Source of the DNA: Methanocella_A sp963769045
GTDB taxonomy: Archaea > Halobacteriota > Methanocellia > Methanocellales > Methanocellaceae
Length of the DNA: 64,000 bases
Reading direction: 5' to 3'
Assembly: GCA_963769045.1 (NCBI GenBank)
Contig: CAVYKK010000013.1
Location: 1 to 64,000, forward strand
A program made the position numbers and the translations under genes. A model generated the notes under the pieces. It saw nothing but the letters and a program-made list of their open reading frames with translations, was not told where the DNA came from and searched no databases. Of this stretch, positions 43,193-51,979 are shown one piece after another. How positions within the stretch are numbered: position 1 is the stretch's first letter; every line of letters begins with the position of its first letter.

Positions 43193-44345
43193 TTAGTTTA
43201 CATAAAGTGTTAAACGTCGTCGCTGCTGGTCCGGCGGGCTGACATTCTTTCCTTTGTTTCTCGTCAGCACCTTGTATGCCAGATATAGTAATATGCCGGC
43301 AGCAAGGCCTATCGTCGGGTCGATGAGCAGCGTCACCAGGCCCATGGCGCCTGTGATTATCAGGTGGTCGGTCCTGGCTGCACTCTTCAGCAGCTCAAAC
43401 CCGGCAAAGAATAGCAGCGTGCCGAGGATGCCGAACGGGATGAGTATGAGCATGGCCGATGTGGCTATAAAAGAGAGGGCGACGAACAGCACTCCGATCA
43501 TAATATTTGCCCCGCCCGTCCTGGCGCCGAACCGGTAGTGCGCCGCCATGCCGCCGGCCCCGTGGCACATGGGGAAGCCGCCGAGCGGAGTGGCGATCAC
43601 ATTGGCAGCGCCGATGGTCAGGGACAGCTTTTTATTCGAGATCTTCTCCTTGAACAGGTCGGAGGCCAGCAGGCTGGTGGCCAGCACGGCGTTGGTCAGG
43701 GTCAGCGGCACCTGTGCGATACCCGCCTTGTACGCCCCGCTGATCAGCTCGTTGACGCCCGGCAGGTAAAAGTCGAGGGGTATGCCCGGCTGTATGGGTG
43801 GCATGCCGGACCGGTAGATGCCATAGCCGAGGCCCAGGCCCAGGATGGCGAGCGCGCCCAGGAAGCCGACATTGCCTTTCTTGCGATCGGCCAGCAGGAT
43901 GACCAGGTAAATGGCGACGGCGAGTAAGCCGATACGCCAGTCGCCGGTGATGTACTGTCCGCCTTTGACCAGCAGCAGGAACGCCAGCCCGAGCTGGACG
44001 CCGCGGATCAGGCTGACCGGGAAGTACTTCTCCACGTATTTGATCAGGCCAGTCAGCCCCAGCAGCAGGAAAAACAGGCCGACAAACAGGCCCGCGCCGA
44101 TGATCTCGCCCTGGGTGAGCCCGACACCCGTGACGCTGATGGCGCCGACCACTTTCAGCGGCTCGGCCGCCACCGGCAGCCGGTAGAGTCAGGCCGGAGA
44201 CTATGTAGAAAAGGCCAAACGCCAGCAATATCGGGCCAAGCTCCATATGCGTGGTTATCACGGCCGCGAGGACGAACGGGACGATGGTCCCGAGGTCGGC
44301 CAGCGATCCGGCGAACTCAGGCAAGGTGAACTTTGGCGCTGGCAT
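43193..44345 (-). pseudogene. MOT1-type molybdate/sulfate permease, one frameshift
   Basis: A membrane protein of about 383 residues with 10 or so hydrophobic helices. The N-terminus from 44345 (KFTLPEFAGSLADLGTIVPF) and the downstream frame (VAAEPLKVVGAISVTG ... GGFPMCHGAGGMAAHYRFGA) are both hallmarks of the MOT1/sulfate-permease-like family. They are joined by removing one base at about 44183-44190, giving SGLTYRLPVAAEPLKV. Its location between moeA and fwdE suggests molybdate or tungstate uptake. Probably functional in the organism if the shift is a sequence error. Confidence 0.85.
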
Positions 44346-44438
44346 ATCGATCAGGGTATGCCATAAAGATAGATAAACACTTTGTAGTGCCGCAATCCAG
44401 AACGCTTGCGCCGCTCACTTAACGATCATCGCCGGCGC

Positions 44439-45635
44439 CTATTCCAGAAACAGTATGTCGACCGGCTGCCCGTCCCTGCAGCAGTCATCTTCCTCTGGCA
44501 CGATCATATACGCATACTCGCCATCACATGGCGTAGGCCCTACTGTGCCGACAGGTGTCGCTTTGCCGTCATGCACCCGGACCTTCACGAACGAGCGGCT
44601 TGCCCGCGGACCCGGGCCTTTCCCGGACAGGACAGCCGTGTCACGGACGTAACGAGAAGAAGGGTACCTGCCCAGCTTTCGCACTGCCCGGTCGACGAAT
44701 ATCATGGCGCCTACCGCGCAGGCATCGGGGAAGCCGGGCAAAAAGACGATAGGAGTCTTTCTGTCGCCTTCCTCCACGTATCCCATGCCCACCGGCCTGC
44801 CGGGCCGGATGCCGACACCGTGGACCACAACTCTGCCCATCGACGCCACGATCTGCGGCATGAGGTCCCTCACGCCTACAGAGGTGCCGCCGGTCGTCAC
44901 GATTAGATCGTAACCGAGGCCGGAGCTGACCGCCTCTGTCAGCTTTTCAAGCTCGTCGGGCACGATGTCCCAGACAGACGGCTTCCCGCCATACCGCCTG
45001 ACCAGAAGCTGACACATCAGGCCGTTGCTCTCGTTGATCGTCCCCGGGCCGGCCTTTTGTCCCCGCCCGACGAGCTCGTCGCCGGTAGGGATTATCAGCA
45101 CACGGGGCTTCTCGTAGACATCGACGCCCGTCATGCCCAGCGTGGCCAGCAGTGCGATGTTCGTCGGCTTGAGCTGGAGACCTGCCCTGAAGACGAGATC
45201 GCCCTGCCGGATGATCGATCCCCGTGGCGTGAAATTATCTCCCGGCCGGGCCTCGATCGACAGGCGTATGCCGTCCGGCTCTTCCGTCGTGTCTTCGACC
45301 GGGACTACCGCATCGGCTCCCGGGGGCAGTGCGCTGCCCGTATGTACCCACAGGCACTGCCCCTGCCCGACCCTGCCGTCAGTGCAAGGCCGGAGCAGGG
45401 CTCGGCCGCCAGTCGTATCTTCCGATCGCACGGCGTAGCCGTCCATGTAGCAGCGGTCGTAGTGGGGGTAATCTACGGGGGCGACGATATCCGCCGACAG
45501 TATCCGGTTATCGGCATAGTCAAGCTCCGTCTTATAGGACCGGGAGACCGGCAGGACGTGGGTGAGAAAAGCTTCTGTTGCGTCCTCGACACTCACGAGT
45601 TTATGGTTTTTACTTTTCACTGGCATAATACTCAT
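44439..45635 (-). CDS. moeA: Molybdopterin molybdenumtransferase MoeA (copy 2)
   Basis: A MoeA paralogue of about 398 residues. Motifs: YPHYDRCYMDGYAVR, HTGSALPPGADAVVPVED, PRVLIIPTGDELV, VTTGGTSVGVRDLMPQIVAS and VFLPGFPDACAVG, with Phe and Asp in the PGFPDA loop where copy 1 has PGKPSG. Divergence in that substrate loop hints at different metal or client specificity, or a MoeA-like regulatory role. Starts at 45635, 45626 and 45677 are all in frame. It follows a small HTH gene by a few bases, so the two are an operon. Confidence 0.9.
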   Translation of the reverse strand: MSIMPVKSKNHKLVSVEDATEAFLTHVLPVSRSYKTELDYADNRILSADIVAPVDYPHYDRCYMDGYAVRSEDTTGGRALLRPCTDGRVGQGQCLWVHTGSALPPGADAVVPVEDTTEEPDGIRLSIEARPGDNFTPRGSIIRQGDLVFRAGLQLKPTNIALLATLGMTGVDVYEKPRVLIIPTGDELVGRGQKAGPGTINESNGLMCQLLVRRYGGKPSVWDIVPDELEKLTEAVSSGLGYDLIVTTGGTSVGVRDLMPQIVASMGRVVVHGVGIRPGRPVGMGYVEEGDRKTPIVFLPGFPDACAVGAMIFVDRAVRKLGRYPSSRYVRDTAVLSGKGPGPRASRSFVKVRVHDGKATPVGTVGPTPCDGEYAYMIVPEEDDCCRDGQPVDILFLE

Positions 45636-45639
45636 ACCG

Positions 45640-45858
45640 TCAATAATCGGCTCCGGTATCCGGTTTTCCTTTTTCATCCTGCCGGGACTGATGCTCGATC
45701 ATCTCGCGCAGGGACATCTCCTGCAGCACTGGCAGGTACCTGATGTAGGTGTCACGATGGATGTGTGCCTCTTTTAGTGCATCCGTCATAGACATGCCGC
45801 ACGCGATCAGCTTGTGGCAATGTCTGGCCCGGAACAACGTCTTAACAGCCCTCGACAA
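45640..45858 (-). CDS. Small HTH-like protein upstream of moeA copy 2
   Basis: A 72-residue protein beginning with TTG 45858 behind a strong GGAGG site. ARHCHKLIACGMSMTDALKE then AHIHRDTYIRYLPVL has the length and pattern of a helix-turn-helix (a resolvase- or sigma-like trihelical unit). The stop lies 4 bases before the moeA start, so translation is coupled. GTTAAAC-type palindromes lie 50-90 bases upstream. A regulator of molybdenum-cofactor genes is the natural inference. Confidence 0.6.
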   Translation of the reverse strand: MSRAVKTLFRARHCHKLIACGMSMTDALKEAHIHRDTYIRYLPVLQEMSLREMIEHQSRQDEKGKPDTGADY

Positions 45859-45901
45859 GACAACCTCCGACTCATTATACTGCTATCTGAATGCGACTGC
45901 A

Positions 45902-45946
45902 ATTCAAATAGTTAACGTTTATGTTAAACTAGATTAATTGTTTAAC
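45902..45946. promoter_or_regulatory. GTTAAAC inverted repeat and shared TAAC promoter element
   Basis: GTTAAAC (45923-45929) and GTTTAAC (45940-45946) are perfect complements around 10 bases. GTTAAC (45911-45916) adjoins the TATA-like element, which reads taactatttgaat on the minus strand. Located 45-90 bases upstream of the small HTH gene. A comparable palindrome TGTTAAA-N6-TTTAACA is at 50344-50363. Confidence 0.55.
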
Positions 45947-46230
45947 ATAATGCAACGATAGACAGGATCGTGCGGCCGGAAGCAGATGACAGGGCTCGCG
46001 AGGAGAATCAACGACATACGGTAAAGGGCGATCGCATTATCGCCGGACCCGGGCTTATAATGAGGTTTACCTGGCGCACATATCCACCCGTAGTCCATGG
46101 CATAGATGACGCCAGCCGGCGAACTGGTAAACTCCAGAAGCGTGGACTCCGGTGCAGGCGTATTGATCAGGACATGCCCGGAAACCTGATTAATACCTGA
46201 CAGGCTGTAACCGACAGCGATTGCCATCAT
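45934..46230 (-). CDS. Doubtful small open frame following the mop gene
   Basis: A 98-residue frame whose ATG overlaps the mop stop (ATGA), which would allow coupled translation. The predicted protein (VGYSLSGINQVSGHVLINTP, YAMDYGWICAPGKPHYKPGSG) matches no family I know and has no clear hydrophobic or cysteine pattern. Its 3' end runs into the palindromic control region of the next operon. May be chance. Confidence 0.2.
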   Translation of the reverse strand: MMAIAVGYSLSGINQVSGHVLINTPAPESTLLEFTSSPAGVIYAMDYGWICAPGKPHYKPGSGDNAIALYRMSLILLASPVICFRPHDPVYRCIMLNN

Positions 46231-46430
46231 TTCATGATCATTACAGACGTGGACTTGATCATGACAGTGACCTTGTCGCCGGCCTTAAGCCCCAGGTCAT
46301 CCACGGCATCTTTTGTGATCGCAGACTCGATGACATTGTCTCCGACCTGTATCAGGACTACAGCCATGACTGTGCCCGGCTTTACTTCCTTGACCGTTCC
46401 CGGCAGCCTGTTCCTCGCGCTTACTTTCAT
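46227..46430 (-). CDS. mop: Molybdopterin/molybdate-binding Mop (TOBE) protein
   Basis: A single TOBE/Mop domain of 67 residues: KVSARNRLPGTVKEVKPGTV, then MAVVLIQVGDNVIESAITKD and GLKAGDKVTVMIKSTSVMI. Free-standing Mop proteins oligomerise and bind molybdate or tungstate, acting as a store or buffer. ATG 46430 starts at the domain boundary; the frame to 46499 is longer but unsupported. It stands between fdhB and the HTH-moeA operon on the same strand. Confidence 0.88.
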   Translation of the reverse strand: MKVSARNRLPGTVKEVKPGTVMAVVLIQVGDNVIESAITKDAVDDLGLKAGDKVTVMIKSTSVMIMK

Positions 46431-46598
46431 GAATACATCCCCGTATAAGAACTGGAATAGTAAATCGATATAATTGCTCGTACCGTATTTCAGCGTCATC
46501 GTCAGCTACGCCGCTCTGGCGATAAAAAAGGAAGAGGCGGGCGGTCCGCCTCTTGTATCATTCCGACACTTACGTGCGGAAATTTCGGATTCCGGAAA

Positions 46599-47755
46599 TT
46601 AATTGGTATACGACACTTTCCCGAGCTTGGGCTCGAAGAAGTTGTCCTCTTCCGTACGAACCGCGTGCGAGAATAGCGCAAGCGGTATTTCCATCGGGCA
46701 GCACTCTTCGCACTGTCCGCAGTTGATACAGGAATCCGAAATGTGCGCCAGGCGCCGCAGGTGGAACATCTGGTCGACCGGGAGGGTGCCCGGGCGGACC
46801 ATGAGGGAGGGGTTCTTGAGCCGGTCCGCTGCGGGGAAACAGACGGGGCACTTGTCGATGCACGCATAGCACTTGGTGCACCGCGCCGTTTCCACCTTGA
46901 ATCGTCTCCCAGAGTTTCGGGGAGAGTTCGGTAAAGTCCTTCTTGCGCCACTTGTCCGCCAGCTTGAACATCGCGCCCTCGACCTTGCCGCGGATCTCAA
47001 TGCCCTTGGGGTTAGCCGGCTCTACCGCGATCTTCTTCGCGGCTACCGCCCGGTCAGGAGGTCCGCACCCTTATCGCTGCAGACCTCGACGAACGTGGCC
47101 TTGCCAGCCTTGTCGCCGATGACGCCCCAGTTGCCGCAGGCCAGGTCCGCCTGCCGCGGGACCTTTACCTTGCACCGGCGGCAGTTGGTGCGGCGCCCGT
47201 AGCCAGCATCTTCCAGCTCGTCGACGGAAATGCCCTTGTGGCTGCCGTCGGCCAGCTGGATGATAAACTGGCCCTTGTCGATCTCTTCCTTGACGACGGC
47301 GTTCGGGTCGACACCGTACTTCTCCGCGATCATCTTCCGGGCCGTGACCGGGCTGACCGAGCCGCCGCAGTTCACGCCGATCATGAGGATGTTGTCCAGG
47401 TTGATCTGCCTTGCGCTTTGCCAGCTCCAGGAAGCCCATCATGTCACATCCCTTAACGACGACGCCCAGCTTCTTGCCCTCCATGGCGGGCACGTAGTTC
47501 TTCACCAGCTTGGCCAGCATTACCGTGCCGCAGTGGAGCGATCCTGCCGTCTGGTCGATGTCTTTCGGATCAGAGATCAGGGTCGGCACTGCATCATACA
47601 GGTCCACGCCGCTTCTTTACGGCCAGTACTGCGTCGACCGCCTTGCTCTCGAGCGCATATTTGAGAAGCGTTGTGACTGCGCCGCCGCATTCTGCCTTTT
47701 TCGCCAGGCCGGCATCCGTAGTCCACGCGTAGAGCATCTCGCCTTTCTTAGCCAT
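46599..47755 (-). pseudogene. fdhB: F420-reducing formate dehydrogenase beta subunit, four frameshifts
   Basis: FdhB carries FAD and [4Fe-4S] clusters and passes electrons from formate to F420. Starting at 47755 (MAKKGEMLYAWTTDAG), the protein continues through five frames: KAVDAVLAVKK, then DLYDAVPTLISDPKDIDQTA, then INLDNILMIGVNCGGSVSPV, then AVAAKKIAVEPANPKGIEIRG, then KVETARCTKCYACIDKCPVC and CINCGQCEECCP to the stop at 46599. Breaks are near 47608, 47409, 47054 and 46900; three look like single-base insertions. All conserved segments are intact, so error is more likely than decay. Start abuts the fdhA stop (TAAATG). Confidence 0.85.
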
Positions 47756-49820
47756 TTAGTTCACCCCTGCGATCTTTTCAACTTTCACAGCACAGTGCTT
47801 CAGTTCCGGCATCTTGGACAGCGGGTCCAGCGCCGTGTTGGTGAGGTTGTTGACCGAGCCCGTACCGAAGTGCATAGCCATATACAGGACACCCGGCGCG
47901 ACGTCCTCGCTCAGGCGAGCGAGCGCCGCCACTTCGCCGCGACGGCTGGACAGCTTGATCTTCTCGCCTTCCTTGATGCCGATTCTCTTCGCATCCTGGG
48001 TATTGATCTGTACGTATGCTTCGGGCACCTCGTAATCCAGTACCTTGCTGCGTCCGGTCTGGGTCCTGCTGTGGTAGTGGAAGATCAGACGTCCGGTCAT
48101 CAGGGTGAACGGATATGCGCCATCGGCTACCTCTGCGGGCGGGTGATACTCTAACCCGAAGAACGTGCCCAGGCCGTCGGCGGAAGCGAACTTCTCCTTG
48201 TGCAGGATGGGTGTTCCCGCGTGCTCGATCGTCGGACAGGGCCAGTGTATGGATTCCGGCTTCTCCATCTTCTCGTAGGTCGCTCCGAACAGGTTCGGCG
48301 TGCATGCCCGCATGTCGTCCCATACGTCCTTTGCCGAGTGGAAGTCGAATCCCTTCATGCCCATCTTCTTCGCCAGCATGACGAAGATCTCCCAGTCGGC
48401 CCTGGCTTCTCCAGGTGGCGCGACGGCCTTGCGGACACGATTGATGCGCCGCTCGCCGCTCGTGAACGTGCCGTCCTTTTCCGCGAAGCAGGCGCCGGGC
48501 AGCACGACGTCGGCGTACTTGCAGCTCTCGGTCCAGAAGATGTCCTGGATAACGAGGAAGTCGAGCTTGTCCAGCTGATTTCATGACGAGGTTAGAGTCC
48601 GGATAGGTAACCACGGGGTTCAGGCCGAGGATGTACATGGCCTTGATCGGTTCGCCGCACTGTTTGATCTGCTCGACCAGGGTCGCACCGTACCACTCCG
48701 GCAGACCGGTGACTCCCCAGGCCTTCTCCATCTTCGCCCGGTTGTCCGCCACTTCACACTTCTGGTAGCCCGAGAATACGTTCGGATATGCGCCCATGTC
48801 GCAGGCGCCCTGCACGTTGTTCTGGCCACGCAGCGGGTTCACACCGACACCCGGCCTTCCGATATTGCCGCAGAGCATGGACAGGTTGCCCAGCGAACGG
48901 ACATTGTCGGTGCCGGTCGTCAGCTCGGTGATGCCGAGGCAGTAGATGATAACGGCGTTCTTTGCTGCCGCATACTTGAACGCGATCTCCTTGACCTTCT
49001 CGGTCGGCACGCCCGTGATATGCTCCACGTCGGCGTACTTCTCGACCATCTTCTTGAGATCATCGAAGCCCTTGGTCCGCTTCTCGATGAACTCCTTGTT
49101 CTGCTTGCCCTCCTTGATGATCCAGTACATCATGGAGTTGATCAGCGCAATGTGGGTAGACGGGTTGAACTGGAGCCAGTCGTCTGCCAGCCTTGCCGTT
49201 GCAGAGTACCTGGGGTCGACGACGATGATGGGGATACCCTTCTTCTTCGCCTGCACGACGCGGCGTGCCGCCAGCGGGTGCGCCTCGACGGCGTTGGATC
49301 CCCACATGACGATCAGGTCGGAGTTCAGGACGTCCTCGAACGGGTTGGTCGCGGCTCCCGAGCCGAATGAGAGTGAAAGTCCGGCTACCGAGGGGCCGTG
49401 GCAGATACGGGCACAGTTGTCGATGTTGTTAGTCTTGAACGCCATCCTGGCCCACTTCTGCATGATGTAGCAGTCCTCGTTCGGGGTACGGCAGGACACC
49501 TGGAAGCCCAGGGACTTCGGACCGAACTTCTCAGAGGTCTCCTTGAACTTACTGGCGATCAGGCCAAGAGCTTCATCCCACGAAGCCTCTACAAACTTGT
49601 CACCCTTCTTGATCAACGGCTTTGTCAGCCGGTCCGGGCTATGGACAAATTCCCAGCAGGTAGCGCCCTTGGGACAGAGCTTACCTTCGTTCACCGGGCT
49701 GCGTTTATAGGGCTCTACACCCACTAACTTCCCGTCGCTGACGACGAGGTTCAGGCCACAGCCCACACCGCAATATGGGCATGTCGTTGGCACATACGTT
49801 ATCTCTGGTATCTTATTCAA
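47756..49820 (-). pseudogene. fdhA: Formate dehydrogenase alpha subunit, one frameshift
   Basis: A Mo/W-bis-MGD catalytic subunit of about 687 residues. N-terminal [4Fe-4S] motif TTCPYCGVGCGLNLVV with KLCPKGATCWEF; the active-site ligand is Cys (CARICHGPSVAG), not selenocysteine. Cofactor motifs include GSNAVEAHPLAARRV and NPLRGQNNVQGACDMG. Near 48580-48585 an extra T puts the rest out of frame. Removing it restores MKQLDKLDFLVIQDIFWTES and the C-terminal domain HYHSRTQTGRSKVLDYEVPE ending at 47756. Start is TTG 49820 behind AGGAGG; the nearer ATG is out of frame. Forms an operon with fdhB. Confidence 0.9.
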
Positions 49821-50509
49821 TGATTCATCCTCCTATACAATCTAACCAAAAATCAAAACCGGCCGATAGCAACAATGAAACACCCCTCCTCCAACTCATC
49901 GGGTTTTATTCGCATTGTAACCGGCAACCACAGAATCGTTTAAAATAGACACTATATAACAGTTACCTATAAAAATTAAAAATCCAAAAAAAGTAATTAA
50001 AAACGGTTACACGATTATTACTATTATATAAATATGAAAATAGGCGTACGCAGCATTGAAATAAGATTAATAAATTTTCATAATGTCCCCGGATAATAAT
50101 TTTCGACCCATTATTGACTGCCTGGAGATATGCTGCCGGAACGAGCGGGAATCAAACAATGATCGCAGACAAGTAAGGCGAAATTTGCAATTGCTGATAA
50201 GAAACGGATAAGCTCCGGACAATCTGTGTATAAACAAATTGTTAAACACTTGTTTGTAGTTAAATAAAATTAATATACCAGATCAGCAATATACAATTTT
50301 GGGCCTGTGGACATCGATTGCATGGCTATCTCAACACTATACCTGTTAAACGTATATTTAACACAACAGCAGGCCTATTTTCTTTTTTGATATAGAAGAA
50401 TTTCCCTGGTCAAATACGGGACAGATCCGCAGATGGCTGACCCGAAAGCCGGAAGCCGAATGCGCCAGTTGCGCGTAGCCATAATGTCACATTGTCCCGA
50501 TCAGTCACG
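49821..50509. other. AT-rich control region upstream of fdhA
   Basis: No credible gene. On the minus strand the fdhA promoter probably uses tattttaaac (49939-49950), with ggtaactgttatat upstream and a TAACC element near 50008, resembling the fdhD/fwdB pattern. Farther upstream are gttaaac (50241-50247) and the perfect palindrome TGTTAAA-N6-TTTAACA (50344-50363). The long leader before fdhA (about 100 bases) contains a gggttttattcg stretch. The minus-strand frame 50067-50249 lacks support. Confidence 0.45.
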
Positions 50510-50695
50510 TTACCGCTTGATTCCGCTCAGGATGGCAACGCCGTCCCCTTCATGTAAAACTCTGATGTCTCCCAGGCGGCCGGTTTCCATGGCCGACCGG
50601 AGCTGTCCCGTGGAAAATCCCTGCCTGCCCCGCCTGGAGTACCTGTCCAGCACGATAAGGGACGACCAGTCGTCATTGACTAATATCAGAAACAT
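50510..50695 (-). CDS. Small protein coupled to the TPR-methyltransferase gene
   Basis: A 61-residue frame starting at ATG 50695, inside the last codons of the upstream methyltransferase gene (stop at 50686), with GAGGAA as ribosome site. The sequence FLILVNDDWSSLIVLDRYSR then RGRQGFSTGQLRSAMETGRL and HEGDGVAILSGI could form a small mixed fold. No family is recognised. The overlap and ribosome site favour a real gene; the lack of homology recognition keeps confidence modest. Confidence 0.45.
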   Translation of the reverse strand: MFLILVNDDWSSLIVLDRYSRRGRQGFSTGQLRSAMETGRLGDIRVLHEGDGVAILSGIKR

Positions 50696-51837
50696 AGTTC
50701 CTCAGTGACAAGCATACCGCCACGGACTAACAGGTCGCGGGCACTGGATACGAGCGCACATAGATCGTCGTACGAGGCAGTGACGTTCGATATGAGCACG
50801 ACGTCATATTTCCTACCGGGCTTGAGGTCCTGGAAATCGCCCGGGATGACGCTGACGCGATCGGCCGCACCATATCGATCAATATTCTCTCGGGCAATGG
50901 CCGTGACTGCAGGAAGGTCCAGCACCCACGCCTTCAGCCCCGGGTACTTCTCGGTAAAGAATATGCTGTAAAGGCCGTGTCCCCCGCCGATGTCCAGCAG
51001 CCTCTTCCTGCCGGACAGGTCCACCTTTTCGACTGCCTCCTGGACGTATCCGAGCATGGCGAACGCGCCGATGTTTTTCAATAGCTCCGGGGTCCAGTAA
51101 TCCTTCGAAATGTTGTCCTTCTGCGGCCCCTCGTCAACGTAGTTTCGCAGGGCATCGTACGTTTCCAGGTCCTTAAAAATTTCATCGCCGATATATGACG
51201 GGCTGTCGCTACTCAGGTACAGCCTCGATACGGCCGTATTTATGTAACCGGGTTTGCCGCCCGTTTCTATCGTTTCCACGTAGCCGAAACGGGCCAGGAC
51301 GTTAAGAAGGTAGCAGACGAAACGGGCATCGACGCCCAGGCTGACCGCAAGGTCCTCCGGCGTGGCCGGCTGGCAGAGATACGTGAAAAGGTCGATCTCA
51401 GCAGAGATCCTCACCACGTCGTATAGCTTCCTGTAGTTGATTAGCGTTTTAAGATTGCCGGGGGTAACGGGCCCGGAGGTCCGACGCAGGCCGGCGAGGG
51501 CGTCTCCTAAGTCGGGCTTGAGCCGCAAGGCCTCCTCATATTCCCGGGCGGCCTCCTCCGTCCTTCCTGCAGACTCGAGGAACCTGCCCATCCGGTTATG
51601 GTAGTAGGGCCACCCGGGCCTCAACCGCATGGCCGCTTTCAACTCACGCATCGCGGCTTCAGCCATGCCTTTTTTATCATAAGCATCGCAGAGCCCGAAA
51701 TGGGAGCATGGGTCAGACTTATCGAGCGCGATGGCTGCCTTGTATTCTTCAATGGCCTCATCCAGCCTGCCCTCTTCCACGAGCGCATCCGCGTGCTGCT
51801 TTGTTGTCGCCTGCCTTTTCACGTTATGTCTCGCCAT
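50686..51837 (-). CDS. TPR-repeat plus O-methyltransferase fusion
   Basis: 383 residues. The N-terminal 110 contain three TPR units (DALVEEGRLDEAIEEYKAAI, AMRELKAAMRLRPGWPYYHN, EEAAREYEEALRLKPDLGDA). A winged-helix dimerisation segment follows (EIDLFTYLCQPATPEDLAV, then LNVLARFGYVET), and then a class I SAM domain with KRLLDIGGGHGLYSIFFTEK and DLPAVTAIARENIDRYG. This is the layout of acetylserotonin/hydroxyneurobiosterol-type O-methyltransferases with an added TPR. Typical catalytic His-Glu pairs are not obvious. It lies near the fdh genes; substrate unknown. Confidence 0.8.
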   Translation of the reverse strand: MARHNVKRQATTKQHADALVEEGRLDEAIEEYKAAIALDKSDPCSHFGLCDAYDKKGMAEAAMRELKAAMRLRPGWPYYHNRMGRFLESAGRTEEAAREYEEALRLKPDLGDALAGLRRTSGPVTPGNLKTLINYRKLYDVVRISAEIDLFTYLCQPATPEDLAVSLGVDARFVCYLLNVLARFGYVETIETGGKPGYINTAVSRLYLSSDSPSYIGDEIFKDLETYDALRNYVDEGPQKDNISKDYWTPELLKNIGAFAMLGYVQEAVEKVDLSGRKRLLDIGGGHGLYSIFFTEKYPGLKAWVLDLPAVTAIARENIDRYGAADRVSVIPGDFQDLKPGRKYDVVLISNVTASYDDLCALVSSARDLLVRGGMLVTEELCF

Positions 51838-51979
51838 GCCGGTCGCATCCCATAAATAGCCGGGCCGGGCCTACGATACGGAATGGACTTAACCGCCTCG
51901 ACTCCGTTCTCGATAGCCCGGACTTCGTCCCGGTCATGTGTTACTCTTTACGTTTCCAGTATATTCCCCGGTAATAATC

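Noticed and set aside
49418..49438. Selenocysteine in FdhA
   Set aside because: The ligand position reads Cys (CARICHGPS) with no in-frame TGA there; the only frame problem is the one-base shift near 48580.
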